Shown: positions 16,233 to 25,068, counted from the first letter of the stretch. The stretch: DNA of 64,000 bases from Calothrix brevissima NIES-22 (GCF_002367995.1 NZ_AP018207.1:3099083-3163082), one strand, 5' to 3'. Translations and numbers: made by a program. Notes: a model not told the origin generated them from the letters alone.

Positions 16233-17951
16233 TTATTTGTCTCCTATTAATTTAACTTGGCCTTGGAAATAAGCAGCTTGGGCATTGCGAATACCAACAA
16301 TTGATACTACCTGTTCGGCTTGGGCAATGGATGGATAAACGCCAGGATTGATTGTGGGTGCAGTGGCTTTAGCATCATAATAAGGCCCTTCGACTTTCTG
16401 CCGCAGAGGATTTGTAATTTTCACTGTTTTCCGCACGTTTTCTGTGAAGAAATCACAAAAGCCTTCGATTAAGGTGTTGTAGCGCACATCATCGCCTTTA
16501 TTTTTAAACTTCTGGGCGTAATTTTGATAATCTTTGTGCGCTAGGGAATGAATATACTCGTGAATGCATGTATGGAATAATTCCCACAACTGCGCCCGAT
16601 TCTTTTCATCTGTGGCTTGTTTATAGCGCTGGAGATAAACTACGCCTTCGAGTTGCGCACCTTCCCAGCCGATATCTAAATCTAACATTGTCTGGACTTT
16701 GGCTGGGCTATCAACAAAGCTTTCGACTATCGGTGTGAGAATCGCTGTTTCTTTGGTATCTGATGGTACGGCTGAGTGATCGGCGTTGACTTTCTCACAG
16801 TTGGAGACAATAAGATAGTTAACTTTGTCTGTAGCTTTTTGTTTTTTCTCTGCTGGTGATAAAGCACTATTACGGGCAACTTCATCTTCCCACTGGTCAA
16901 CAAAGTTACCTGCCGCCTGTGTCATTTTTGGCCCGGTAGCATAGGAACTGTAAAGATTATCGGTAACGTCTTTCGAGGCTTCTGCTGTGCTTTCTAACAC
17001 ATTCCAATCATGGAAGTTTTTCTTAGGATCGGCTCTGAGGGGTTCTTTATCTTCATATAATTCCTTGTGAAATTCTTTCACCAGTTTTGTTAGGCGATCG
17101 CGAATTTCATCGCCATATTTTTTCCCACCCACTTCTTCTTGGAAAGTGGCTGATTTACCGCCAACGCCTTGGGCGGGTTTCAGCGCATCATTCACAGCTT
17201 TGCGATCGCGGTTATTTAAGTTGCGAATGCCTTTTTTGGGATCTGCTGGATCGAAGACAGCATTATCTATATAAGGTTGACGGGTATCGAATTTAGCATT
17301 CATAGCCGCGATTGTCGCTTGATCGAATACACCGGTTTCAGGAATTGTGGCATCATGCTGAAATTCTTTGAGGGCGGTTTGAGTTTCCTTGCCAAAGATG
17401 CCATCTACGCCATATTTTGGCAGTTTATATCCCATGTCAATTAATGCTTGCTGCATTTTGACAACTTGAATATTATTACTACCTTTATTTATCGTTTCCG
17501 TGCCGTCGGAAATTTTTTCTAATTTGCGATCGCCTTCAAAGCGGGCAGAGTAATCTTTATTAACTTTGTTGGTAGCATCATTATCCGTTGCTCGCTGAAT
17601 TGTAGCAACATTACTCATCAGTGGATTTACTACCCCATTTGTGCCCTCGCCCGGTATCATTTCTGCTTGGGGACGATGCAAAGGTATGCGACTAAAGTCG
17701 CGAGCAAAAGTGCTTGGTTTAATAGTTGGTGATAATAAAGATTCTTCCCCAGGCGACTGCACTTGTTGGTGAGTTGAATCTGCAATTGCTGTTTGAATCG
17801 TGTTATTTGTCAGCGAACCAAAGCCACGCACTGGGTTTGCCAAAGTGGGAGTATGTGGCGAAGCAAGAGATGGATTAGAAGAACTCGATGTATTTGCTTT
17901 CTGAGCAGCAAACATCCGCCGCCTAGCGACTTTTCGATCGACATCACCCAT
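16233..17951 (-). CDS. Predicted zinc metallopeptidase with peptidoglycan-binding domain and eCIS-type N-terminus
   Basis: A 572-residue protein without a signal peptide. The N-terminal 130 residues are low-complexity and contain ARDFSRIPLHRPQ, like the F..DFSRIP motif seen in DUF4157 and other proteins linked to extracellular contractile injection systems (eCIS). A PF01471-like peptidoglycan-binding domain follows at about 160-215 (QQALIDMGYKLPKYGVDGIF, QTALKEFQ). Near residue 462 CIHEYIHSLAH gives a zinc HExxH, with a downstream EGFCDFF glutamate near 497 that could be the third ligand. It may be an injected or released cell-wall-targeted effector. No eCIS structural gene lies in the window. 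Confidence 0.6.
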   Translation of the reverse strand: MGDVDRKVARRRMFAAQKANTSSSSNPSLASPHTPTLANPVRGFGSLTNNTIQTAIADSTHQQVQSPGEESLLSPTIKPSTFARDFSRIPLHRPQAEMIPGEGTNGVVNPLMSNVATIQRATDNDATNKVNKDYSARFEGDRKLEKISDGTETINKGSNNIQVVKMQQALIDMGYKLPKYGVDGIFGKETQTALKEFQHDATIPETGVFDQATIAAMNAKFDTRQPYIDNAVFDPADPKKGIRNLNNRDRKAVNDALKPAQGVGGKSATFQEEVGGKKYGDEIRDRLTKLVKEFHKELYEDKEPLRADPKKNFHDWNVLESTAEASKDVTDNLYSSYATGPKMTQAAGNFVDQWEDEVARNSALSPAEKKQKATDKVNYLIVSNCEKVNADHSAVPSDTKETAILTPIVESFVDSPAKVQTMLDLDIGWEGAQLEGVVYLQRYKQATDEKNRAQLWELFHTCIHEYIHSLAHKDYQNYAQKFKNKGDDVRYNTLIEGFCDFFTENVRKTVKITNPLRQKVEGPYYDAKATAPTINPGVYPSIAQAEQVVSIVGIRNAQAAYFQGQVKLIGDK

Positions 17952-18075
17952 CTTACCGTTCCTCCATCGATGGCTAAAGTCGTGGTTTATACTGAGATTT
18001 TTAGCATTCTCTGATATTAAATTTTATAATTTTTGCTAACGCGATCGCTATCGACCTTTGTCTAAATTTACAGAA

Positions 18076-18110
18076 TTGGGGCATTGGGCATGGGGCATTG
18101 GGCATTGGGT
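18076..18110. repeat. STRR array GGGCATT type
   Basis: Repeats of GGGCATTGGGCATGGGGCAT. Its inverted counterpart is at 18562-18601; the two share at least 20 nt of inverted identity. Confidence 0.85.
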
Positions 18111-18207
18111 GAGAATGCGATTGTACCTACTGCTGAAATTTACAACTCAAGGCTTTGTTGTCACGAATTAGCTTTTGTTTCAATCAGGGATTTCCAAATC
18201 AAAAAAT

Positions 18208-18256
18208 ATCCCAATCATTAACTTACCAAACCCGCAACTCGTAGGGGCGGGGTTAC
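18208..18256. repeat. GTAGGGGCGGGG element
   Basis: ATCCCAATCATTAACTTACC, followed by CCGCAACTCGTAGGGGCGGG. It is the inverted match of 15343-15390. Confidence 0.75.
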
Positions 18257-18303
18257 CCATTGGTGTCAACTTAACACAAAACCCGCTTTGTGCAAAGGTT
18301 TTG

Positions 18304-18393
18304 CCCTCACCCCCAGCCCCTCTCCCACAGGAGAGGGGAGCAAGAGATTTAATTCCCCTTCTCCCTGGGGGAGAAGGGGTTAGGGGATGAGGG
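18304..18393. repeat. 90-bp C/G-rich imperfect palindrome
   Basis: The outer arms are CCCTCACCCCCAGCCCCTCT and its imperfect complement ending GGGGTTAGGGGATGAGGG. Two inner hairpins lie around CTCCCACAGGAGAG and CTCCCTGGGGGAG. It looks like a dispersed palindromic repeat of the kind common in Nostocales. Confidence 0.75.
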
Positions 18394-18447
18394 CGAGAGT
18401 TTTTGTACTACACGCGCCGTGTATAGTTTTTAGCTTAAGTTGACACG

Positions 18448-18470
18448 TATGGGGGTTACCCCGCCCCTAC
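18448..18470. repeat. Short GGGGTTACCCCGCCCCTAC element
   Basis: Inverted form of the GTAGGGGCGGGG core seen at 18240-18259, 15332-15357 and 49543-49566. Confidence 0.6.
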
Positions 18471-18513
18471 AAGCGATCGCACTCCAAAAAAATTGACATA
18501 ACTAAATTGATTT

Positions 18514-18546
18514 TGCATAAGTTCCCCCTCCCCATAAATATAAAGA
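18514..18546 (+). promoter_or_regulatory. TGCATAAGTT promoter-like motif, copy 1
   Basis: TGCATAAGTTCCCCCTCCCC is followed by ATAAATATAAAG. Near-identical layouts occur at 28594-28626 and 40575-40607, always on the coding strand ahead of a + strand gene. Shared positions are TGCATAAGTT, a CC.CC.CA block and a TA-rich end. It lies about 120 nt before the GTG of the sigma-like gene. Which sigma factor or regulator reads it is unknown. Confidence 0.6.
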
Positions 18547-18561
18547 ATTGTCGTCAAAAAT

Positions 18562-18601
18562 CCCATGCCCAATGCCCCATGCCCCATGCCCAATGCCCAA
18601 C
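18562..18601. repeat. STRR array CCCAATG type, inverted relative to 18076-18110
   Basis: CCCATGCCCAATGCCCCATG repeats for 40 bp. With 18076-18110 it brackets the promoter-like motif at 18514. Confidence 0.85.
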
Positions 18602-18616
18602 AAATTGCATTTCCCT

Positions 18617-18650
18617 AAAGGAGGTGAAAGAATAAAAAATGATTAGCTGA
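18617..18650 (+). promoter_or_regulatory. Strong Shine-Dalgarno with three-codon leader frame
   Basis: AAAGGAGGTGA at 18617-18627 is near-perfect for ribosome binding. The next ATG (18639) opens only MIS before TGA at 18648-18650. The sigma-like frame starts 16 nt further on at a GTG in a different frame, with no ribosome site of its own. This could be a leader that couples or limits translation, or evidence of a frameshift that displaced the original start. Confidence 0.5.
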
Positions 18651-18666
18651 ATTAAGTAAAAATACC

Positions 18667-20190
18667 GTGGTAGCAGCAAAATTCTGGGAATTTGTCAAGC
18701 TAGAGTCTACGAGTAAGCGCCGGGTGGAAATGATAGTTGCAGCTAAAAGTTATTTGCAAACACAATTAACAGATGGGGTTGAGCTTTCTGATGCTGCGAT
18801 CGCTCGTCACTTGTGGCAACAATTACAACAGCCACATACCAGCGACACTGAAGCAACTCACCTCGCAGAAATTTGTTTGCGCTGCTATATCTCCTACCAA
18901 GTCTACCAAGTTTGTCTTGATTTAGGGTTGCGCTTTGGCAGTCGTCACGGTTTTAGAGCAGAGGATTTGTTACCTTTTGTTTTAGATGATGAAGTTATCT
19001 TAACTACATCTGAAAAACCAAGAGTCCGCAAATCAACTTATGAATCTTTAGCAACCAAGCTGTTAAAAACATTCGATCCGACAAAAGGAACGCTGAATTC
19101 ATGGGTAAATCGCTATGTTAAACAAAATCTAGAACTGAAGCGGTTTTTACTCCAGCATGGCGTGTTGTTAATTAGCGATTGGGCGCTGTTAAATAATACA
19201 AATCCCAAGCAATTACAACGAATTCTGGCAGAAATGTATCATTTAACGCCAGGGGAGATAGAGCAAATCTGTCAATTGTTGATAAGTTATCACGCAGTTT
19301 ATCGTGAAGAACGCTTACAACAAAAATTCTCTGGAGTAAATGTTCGCTGTCAAATTCCCACATCGGAACAGTTAAGCGAGATTGCGCAGGATTTACAAAA
19401 CCGAACTAATCGCAGACTTAGCGAAGAAGCAGTGTTAAAGCAACTGCAAGCAATCGCGCAAAAGCTCAGACAATACCGGATTGTAGCGCAAGGCGGACAT
19501 ATTTCCGCAGTCGCCTACGATCAACCAGAAATTCAACCCATTGTAGAGCGATCGCAAATTACCCAAGATGACGAAACAGAAAAATTTGAATTTATTAACT
19601 TATATCAACAACAATTTCTCGAAGCTTTAGATACAGCAATTTCTCAAGTTGTGGAAAGTTTTATTACTCAACTCCAACGCAAGCGCAGTGCAAATCAAGA
19701 AATTAGCCAATCATTTGTCACCGGATTACATCTTTTTCATTGTCAAGGTAAACCGATGAGCCAAATTGCTCCCGAATTGGGAATGAAAAAACAATATGAA
19801 GTAACGAGGTTATTAAAGTTAAATGATTTGCGGGCAGATATACGCCAAAAACTGTTAATAATTTTACGCGATCGCGTTTTAGAAATAGCTGAACAATTTA
19901 CAGATGCTCAACGCCTAGAAAATTTAGAAAACCAATTAGAAGTAATTTTAGACGAACAAATCACCACCATTATTGAAGAAGCCGAATCAGAAACCAGAAA
20001 CCCCCAGCGAAATCAACCTTTATGTGGATTATTAGCCCGGAGATTGTGCCGTTATTTAGAAGGAAAAAGGGCAGACAAGGGGGACAAGGGGGACAAGGGG
20101 GACAAGGAAGACAAGGAAGTTGAAGAAGCCAGAAGGCAGAGGGCAGAGGGCAGAAGGTTTTGTTTAGAAGGGGATTCTGACCCCTCCTAA
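18667..20190 (+). CDS. Sigma-70-like regulator at the head of the CHAT/DUF1822 operon
   Basis: A 507-residue protein starting at a GTG. LLKTFDPTKGTLNSWVNRYVKQN (about residues 134-156) resembles sigma region 2 of ECF-like factors. FHCQGKPMSQIAPELGMKKQ near residue 360 resembles a region 4 helix-turn-helix. It is longer than an ECF sigma, so DNA-dependent regulation is inferred rather than proven. The last 45 codons are derived from heptamer repeats: KGDKGDKGDKEDKE and then RRQRAEGRRF, a clear case of STRR sequence read as protein. A DUF1822 gene follows 224 bp downstream, in a recurrent cyanobacterial arrangement of sigma-like, DUF1822 and CHASE2 genes. Translation initiation is odd; see the leader feature. 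Confidence 0.55.
   Translation: MVAAKFWEFVKLESTSKRRVEMIVAAKSYLQTQLTDGVELSDAAIARHLWQQLQQPHTSDTEATHLAEICLRCYISYQVYQVCLDLGLRFGSRHGFRAEDLLPFVLDDEVILTTSEKPRVRKSTYESLATKLLKTFDPTKGTLNSWVNRYVKQNLELKRFLLQHGVLLISDWALLNNTNPKQLQRILAEMYHLTPGEIEQICQLLISYHAVYREERLQQKFSGVNVRCQIPTSEQLSEIAQDLQNRTNRRLSEEAVLKQLQAIAQKLRQYRIVAQGGHISAVAYDQPEIQPIVERSQITQDDETEKFEFINLYQQQFLEALDTAISQVVESFITQLQRKRSANQEISQSFVTGLHLFHCQGKPMSQIAPELGMKKQYEVTRLLKLNDLRADIRQKLLIILRDRVLEIAEQFTDAQRLENLENQLEVILDEQITTIIEEAESETRNPQRNQPLCGLLARRLCRYLEGKRADKGDKGDKGDKEDKEVEEARRQRAEGRRFCLEGDSDPS
20073..20157. repeat. Intragenic STRR arrays in the sigma-like gene
   Basis: GACAAGGGG repeats (20073-20119) followed by GGCAGAG repeats (20130-20157) lie inside the coding frame and encode the charged C-terminal tail. 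Similar arrays elsewhere in the window are intergenic. Confidence 0.85.
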
Positions 20191-20250
20191 ACAAGAGCCA
20201 CCAAATTTTCAATTTGGTGGGGGTCTTAAACCCTTACTCCCTTCGGTCGT

Positions 20251-20307
20251 GGCAGAGGGCAGGAATCAGAATTCCCTTCTGCCTTCTGCCTCCTGCCCTC
20301 TGCCTTT
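20251..20307. repeat. STRR array with inverted halves (GGCAGAGGG / CCCTCTGCC)
   Basis: GGCAGAGGGCAGGAAT meets ATTCCCTTCTGCCTTCTGCC and CTGCCCTCTGCC, forming a palindromic heptamer array between the sigma-like and DUF1822 genes. Confidence 0.8.
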
Positions 20308-20337
20308 CTTGATAAATAACTAATGACAAATGACAAT

Positions 20338-20412
20338 TGTACAGACGCGATGAATCGCGTCTCTGACAACTGACAACTGACAACTGACAACTGACAACTG
20401 ACTATTGACTAA
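20338..20412. repeat. TTGTACAGAC element plus TGACAAC heptamer array
   Basis: TGTACAGACGCGATGAATCG leads into CGTCTCTGACAAC and then about six TGACAAC heptamers. The array ends 2 nt before the DUF1822 start codon, leaving no recognisable Shine-Dalgarno. Confidence 0.85.
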
Positions 20413-20414
20413 CT

Positions 20415-21716
20415 ATGATTAACAATCCTACACCAGATTTAGATTTGACCGATGATTTAGATTGGTATCCGCTAAATGAAACCCAAACGGAATTATTACC
20501 AGAACATTTAAATCAAGCCATCAGATTAAGTCAATCAATTAATCTCTCGCAACAACGCTGGGAAGTTTACCTTTGTGCTTTGGGAACTTTAGGCTTTACC
20601 CAATGGTTAAAAGAACGCGCACCTGATTTAGAAATACACAGTGATGCTGCTTCAATTTGGCAACCAGCAACAGCAAATTTATTAGCCGCAGCTTGTAATA
20701 TCCAAGTTGGTGCTTTTAAAATTTGTGTCATCACTGCCAGCGTTTTTAATGACCAACATAGCATTCCTCATGCAGTTTTAGAAATTCCCGATTTTGCGGC
20801 ACATTTTTATGTATTGATGCAAGTTCAGGAAGAAGAACAACAAGTTGCTATCTCTGGATTTATGAACTACGAACAATACCGTAGTTACCAACAAACAGCT
20901 AAATTACAAATAGAGCGAGATTGGACATATACATTACCCCAAAGTTGCTTTAATTCCAATCCTAACGCCTTATTATTAAATCTTCGCTGTCTCCATCCCG
21001 ATGCAATTCAGCTACCTGCAATTGTTCCTGTAGAAACTAACAAAGTTGTGGCTTTAAAACAAAAGTTAATTAGACTGAAACCTCAACTAAAAAATCAATA
21101 TCTCTGGGATTTACTGACAGTTAATGAAAGTATCACCTTATTTAGTAATCTCGATTTAATTAACTGGGTTTATCAAGCAGCGAAACCTTCACTCTTACAA
21201 CCCATCATTAATGTTGGTGCATGGCTAAATAATCAAATAGATACAGTCACTCAAGAATTAGGTTGGCTATTAATGCCATTACCTGCATTTTCCGAAATGC
21301 GTTCCTTTCGTTATGCACAAGAAAGTTTTGACCCAATTCGCGCTAGCTTAGAACAAAATCGAGTATATATTCCCGTATCAGCAAGGGGGGCTTACCGTGA
21401 TTTAGATAGCGAACATAGTAGCGTCAGAATGTATGCAATTACTTGGGAATTGACTGAAACACCAGATAATCCTGAATGGACATTATTAATTGTTTTAGGT
21501 TCTCAACCAGATGCAACAATGCCAAATACTCTAACATTAGAAGTACGCGATGAAACACAACAATTATTTCAGCAATCTCTCACAGATACCAGCCAAGGTA
21601 TTCTCTATGCTCAAGTAATTGGCAGTTTAAACGAACAATTTTCGGTAATAGTCACTGCTGATGATAATGTATTTGAAATTCCGCCTTTTGGGTTAGGGGT
21701 AGGGGCTAGAGGCTAG
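20415..21716 (+). CDS. DUF1822 family protein
   Basis: A 433-residue protein of the cyanobacterial DUF1822 family, recognised by the layout LSQQRWEVYLCALGTLGFTQWL near residue 45, followed by strands such as VGAFKICVITAS, VLEIPDFAAHFYVLMQVQEE and the helical LKNQYLWDLLTVNESITLF. It lacks a signal peptide and is predicted to be cytosolic. The function of the family is unknown. Its constant position between sigma-like and CHASE2-CHAT genes suggests a role in that signalling unit. The final residues GLGVGARG come from a GGGGCTAGAGGCTAG heptamer array that runs over the stop codon. No ribosome site is visible, because a heptamer array abuts the ATG. Confidence 0.75.
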   Translation: MINNPTPDLDLTDDLDWYPLNETQTELLPEHLNQAIRLSQSINLSQQRWEVYLCALGTLGFTQWLKERAPDLEIHSDAASIWQPATANLLAAACNIQVGAFKICVITASVFNDQHSIPHAVLEIPDFAAHFYVLMQVQEEEQQVAISGFMNYEQYRSYQQTAKLQIERDWTYTLPQSCFNSNPNALLLNLRCLHPDAIQLPAIVPVETNKVVALKQKLIRLKPQLKNQYLWDLLTVNESITLFSNLDLINWVYQAAKPSLLQPIINVGAWLNNQIDTVTQELGWLLMPLPAFSEMRSFRYAQESFDPIRASLEQNRVYIPVSARGAYRDLDSEHSSVRMYAITWELTETPDNPEWTLLIVLGSQPDATMPNTLTLEVRDETQQLFQQSLTDTSQGILYAQVIGSLNEQFSVIVTADDNVFEIPPFGLGVGARG

Positions 21717-21764
21717 GGACTAGGGACTAGGGACTAGGGGCTAGGGACTAGAGGCTAGGGACTA
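21691..21764. repeat. STRR array GGGACTA type overlapping the DUF1822 stop
   Basis: Tandem GGGACTAGGGACTAGGGGCT repeats run from the last codons of the DUF1822 gene into the spacer before the CHASE2-CHAT gene. Confidence 0.9.
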
Positions 21765-21823
21765 GTATATCTTTGCATTCTTTCTTTGCGACTTGGCGTC
21801 TTTGCGTGAGTAAATAATTAACT

Positions 21824-24238
21824 ATGAATAATAGCGACTATATTTTTAATTTAAAAGTTCAAAAAATTGACCAAATTTGTTTATTTGAACTCACTTGGGG
21901 AAAGGGACAAAGATTAAATGCACAAATTAATTATCCCCCAGCATTAACTCAGCTATATCAAGATTGGCGACGAGCATATCTAAATTTTTATCGTTCAGAA
22001 AATATGCGCGGACGTACTGTTGATGGTGGTGTGGCTCAACCAATTATCGATTGGCACGCAGAACTAGTGAAAGCCGAAACCAAATTTATGTATGAGTTTC
22101 ATCGCTGGTTACGCAGTTCAGAATTATATGAAATTCGCGCCCAAATTGCCCAAACAAGTCAACAATTTAGTAAAGATAATCCCGATACAAATATAGCTAT
22201 TCAAATATTCCTTACCTGCGCGCCTTTAGAATTAGATCGTTTCCCTTGGGAAGCCTGGGAATTAGGTAATGAATTTGCTACAAATGAGGCAATTCAATTT
22301 ATTCGTACCCCTTTAAATATTTCTACAGAAGCTCAAGAAAAACGTCAAGGTAAACCGCGAATTCTAGCGATTTTAGGTGATCATACTGGATTGAATTTTA
22401 AAGCAGAAAAAGAGGCTTTAAAATCACTTATGCGAATTGCCGATGTAGAATTTGTTGGTTGGCAACCACAACATACAGCAGCTCAAGTTATTCAAGAAAT
22501 TACCGAAGCGATCGCCGACGAGCGCGGTTGGGATGTATTATTTTTTGCAGGGCATAGTAATGAAACAGATCTGACAGGTGGCGAATTAGGGATTGCTCCT
22601 GATGTCTCCATCTCAATTAAAGAAATTGCGCCCCATCTCAGCGCTGCGAAAAAACGCGGACTGCAAGTAGCAATATTTAATTCCTGTAGTGGTTTAAGTA
22701 TTGCTGATGCCTTGATTGACTTGGGTTTTGGACAAGTGGTGGTGATGCGCGAACCCATTCATAATAGCGTCGCCCAAGGGTTTATGGTGCGGTTCCTCCA
22801 AGGATTAGCAAAGCACCTCGATGTGTACGAGTCCTTAATCGAGTCTAGACAATTTCTCAGGATGGATAAAAGCCACACCTACCCTTCATCCTATTTAGTA
22901 CCTTCCTTATTTTGCCATCCGGGGGCGGAACTCTATCGCATCCCGGCTTTTCGCTGGCAACAACGCTTACGTCAAAGTATACCCAATCGCTTAGAGGCGA
23001 TCGCATTAGCTTTAAGTCTCAGTTTAGGTTTTCTCGTTCCCGTTCAAGAACTGCTGTTAGAAGCCAGAGTCTTAACCCAGTCAGTTTACCGCAACGTCAC
23101 AGCCCAAATCCCCAGCGAACAAGCTCCCCCAGTTGCATTAGTGCAAATTGATACAGAATCACTTTACCGTGCGCAAATGCCGAGTAACCAACTTTTACCC
23201 ATGAACCGCAGTTATATCAGTAAATTGGTGGATAGTACGCGCAAATTAAAAGCCTCGGTTGTCGGTTTAGACTTTATTTTTGATACACCACAACAAAATT
23301 TGTCGGGAGATAAAGATTTAACAGAAACGGTGCGTAAAGCAGTCGATGCAAATATGTGGTTAATGTTTGCGGCTGTTTTGGAAGAAAACCGAGAAGTTGG
23401 CACAAATGAAGCATTTGGCATTAATAAGTGGGATTGGACATTGCAAGGATACATCGATGCTTACCCCAACTTTGTCGAAGTTCCAGATGCACAACAAGAT
23501 TGTCGCAAAACTTGCCCCTTTGCTTATTTGCTGTCGCTGGTATATTTAGCCAAAGACGAAATTGAAGGATTTCCCCAACCAAACACCAACCGACAGCAGA
23601 ATTTACGGGCGGAAGTTCTCGATATGCTTCAAAAGCATAACAAACCCGGTAACTTATCTGCATTATCCCAATGGCGATCGCCTTTTGGTTTACAACCCAT
23701 CTTAGATTATTCAATCCCGCCAAAACAGGTGTATCAAACCATACCAGCTTGGCAATTAATTGAACAGCCGGATATTAACAAATTTCCTTTAATGTCCAAA
23801 CAGGTAGTATTAATTGCTGTTGGTAGCGATGAACGCTTAGGAATTGCTTCAGGGCAACCAGATCGGGCACCAGCACCAGCCGCTATCGGTTATTGGACGC
23901 AGCAAAAGCAAACTTGGCTAACTGGCGGTGAAACATTAGCATACATGATTCATCATTTTCTCACCAAACGCTTAGTGATTCCCATCCCGGATATTTGGAT
24001 GATTGGGATTGCGATTATTCTCGGTAAAATCACTGTATTTATCATTAAAAATCAGTCGCGTTTAAGCCTCAGCCGACGCAGACAAATTATGGCAGGTTCC
24101 ATAGGTGCAGTCACTCTCTACGGTATTGGCGGATTGCAACTATACATTTCCGGCGCGATTTTACTTCCCTGGTTTTTACCCTCAGCAGTGTTTTTAGCAT
24201 ACGTTTTACCAGCCACAAGGAGAAACAATCATGCGTAA
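21824..24238 (+). CDS. CHAT-CHASE2 transmembrane protein (caspase-like protease fused to sensor domain)
   Basis: An 804-residue protein. The N-terminal half is a CHAT domain of the caspase/separase clan with the catalytic dyad visible: LFFAGHS (His near 242) and AIFNSCSG (Cys near 288). A transmembrane segment near 387-405 leads into a CHASE2 sensor domain (VALVQIDTESLYR, SVVGLDFIFD, GDKDLTETVR) that should face the periplasm and contains a CRKTC cysteine pair. Two or three C-terminal membrane spans follow (about 722-797). The design suggests an external signal controlling an intracellular protease. The last 8 nt overlap the next gene, so they are translationally coupled. Substrates are unknown. 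Confidence 0.8.
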   Translation: MNNSDYIFNLKVQKIDQICLFELTWGKGQRLNAQINYPPALTQLYQDWRRAYLNFYRSENMRGRTVDGGVAQPIIDWHAELVKAETKFMYEFHRWLRSSELYEIRAQIAQTSQQFSKDNPDTNIAIQIFLTCAPLELDRFPWEAWELGNEFATNEAIQFIRTPLNISTEAQEKRQGKPRILAILGDHTGLNFKAEKEALKSLMRIADVEFVGWQPQHTAAQVIQEITEAIADERGWDVLFFAGHSNETDLTGGELGIAPDVSISIKEIAPHLSAAKKRGLQVAIFNSCSGLSIADALIDLGFGQVVVMREPIHNSVAQGFMVRFLQGLAKHLDVYESLIESRQFLRMDKSHTYPSSYLVPSLFCHPGAELYRIPAFRWQQRLRQSIPNRLEAIALALSLSLGFLVPVQELLLEARVLTQSVYRNVTAQIPSEQAPPVALVQIDTESLYRAQMPSNQLLPMNRSYISKLVDSTRKLKASVVGLDFIFDTPQQNLSGDKDLTETVRKAVDANMWLMFAAVLEENREVGTNEAFGINKWDWTLQGYIDAYPNFVEVPDAQQDCRKTCPFAYLLSLVYLAKDEIEGFPQPNTNRQQNLRAEVLDMLQKHNKPGNLSALSQWRSPFGLQPILDYSIPPKQVYQTIPAWQLIEQPDINKFPLMSKQVVLIAVGSDERLGIASGQPDRAPAPAAIGYWTQQKQTWLTGGETLAYMIHHFLTKRLVIPIPDIWMIGIAIILGKITVFIIKNQSRLSLSRRRQIMAGSIGAVTLYGIGGLQLYISGAILLPWFLPSAVFLAYVLPATRRNNHA

Positions 24239-24956
24239 ATTATTGAGCTTGGCACTTATTCCTTTTGCGATCGCATCTGGCGATTTGAGTAGCGCCCAAC
24301 AGATTCCCCAAACTGGAGACATCATCGCCCAAGCTACCAGTGGAATTAACTCGCTTTGGCAACGCCGCCCAAAACGACGGCTAGCATCAAGAGGTTTTAT
24401 GTGTCCAATTGCACCTGGGTTAGTAGAGACATATATTAGTTGGAGCGATCGCCCCTTATTTTTGTGGCAGTATTTTGGCGCAGATCAAGAAGCAAAACTA
24501 ATGGTACGCGATCGCGAAACCGAAGCAGTCATCTGGGAAAAAACCGTCAAAGTTAGCGACAAACAAGCTGTATACGACGCAGAAAAACCCCTAGAACCAG
24601 GCAAATCTTATCAATGGCAGTTATCGGTATCAAATAATTCTCCGTGGAACTGGTTTCAAGTCATGGAAAAAAGCGATCGCCAAAAAATTCAAGCCGACTT
24701 GCAAAAATTAGAACAACAACTTAAAGCTAACAAAGCTTCATCAGAAGATATTGCCCTTGAAAAAGCCGATTACTTTCTCAATTACGAAATTAAACATCAA
24801 AGAGAACAAGGAAAATTTTACCTTTGGTCTGATGCTTTTCAGGCAATTCACCAAGTAGATAAACCCTCTCCATCCTTCGTGAAGCAACGCGAAGAATTCA
24901 TTGCCAATATTTGTACAGCAAAGCCACCATCAGCCACCAATTCTCAAGTCCAATAA
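24231..24956 (+). CDS. Secreted DUF928-like protein
   Basis: A 241-residue protein starting inside the end of the CHASE2-CHAT gene. Residues 1-22 (MRKLLSLALIPFAIASGDLS) form a signal peptide. The mature part has a beta-sandwich-like region with RPLFLWQYFGADQEAKLMVR, AVYDAEKPLEPGKSYQWQL and a helical tail. This order resembles the DUF928 proteins often encoded beside CHASE2 or CHAT proteins in cyanobacteria, but the match is by eye. It is probably periplasmic and a candidate partner of the periplasmic CHASE2 domain. Confidence 0.6.
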   Translation: MRKLLSLALIPFAIASGDLSSAQQIPQTGDIIAQATSGINSLWQRRPKRRLASRGFMCPIAPGLVETYISWSDRPLFLWQYFGADQEAKLMVRDRETEAVIWEKTVKVSDKQAVYDAEKPLEPGKSYQWQLSVSNNSPWNWFQVMEKSDRQKIQADLQKLEQQLKANKASSEDIALEKADYFLNYEIKHQREQGKFYLWSDAFQAIHQVDKPSPSFVKQREEFIANICTAKPPSATNSQVQ

Positions 24957-24976
24957 AGCATGTATTCATAAATTTT

Positions 24977-25025
24977 GTAGTAAGGAATTTAGTCCTTTAT
25001 TTTTAAGCACTGAAGTGCTTACTAC
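24977..25025. repeat. GTAGTAAG hairpin element with AAGCACTGAAGTGCTTACTAC arm
   Basis: The outer arms are GTAGTAAGG and CTTACTAC, with inner palindromes AAGGAATTTAGTCCTT and AAGCACTGAAGTGCTT. It resembles the GTAGTG family in layout and lies in the 112-bp gap before the first exoprotein gene. Confidence 0.75.
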
Positions 25026-25068
25026 AAATTTATCAATTTTCTTTAAACCTAGTTTTTAGCATCAGCAT

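Larger units (their letters stand above)
17952..18666. other. 715-bp divergent intergenic region with repeats and promoter signals
   Basis: The region between the metallopeptidase (minus) and the sigma-like gene (plus) contains inverted heptamer arrays (18076-18110 and 18562-18601), a GTAGGGGCGGGG element, a large hairpin, a promoter-like motif (18514-18546) and a strong Shine-Dalgarno with a three-codon frame. No other gene is seen. Confidence 0.65.
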
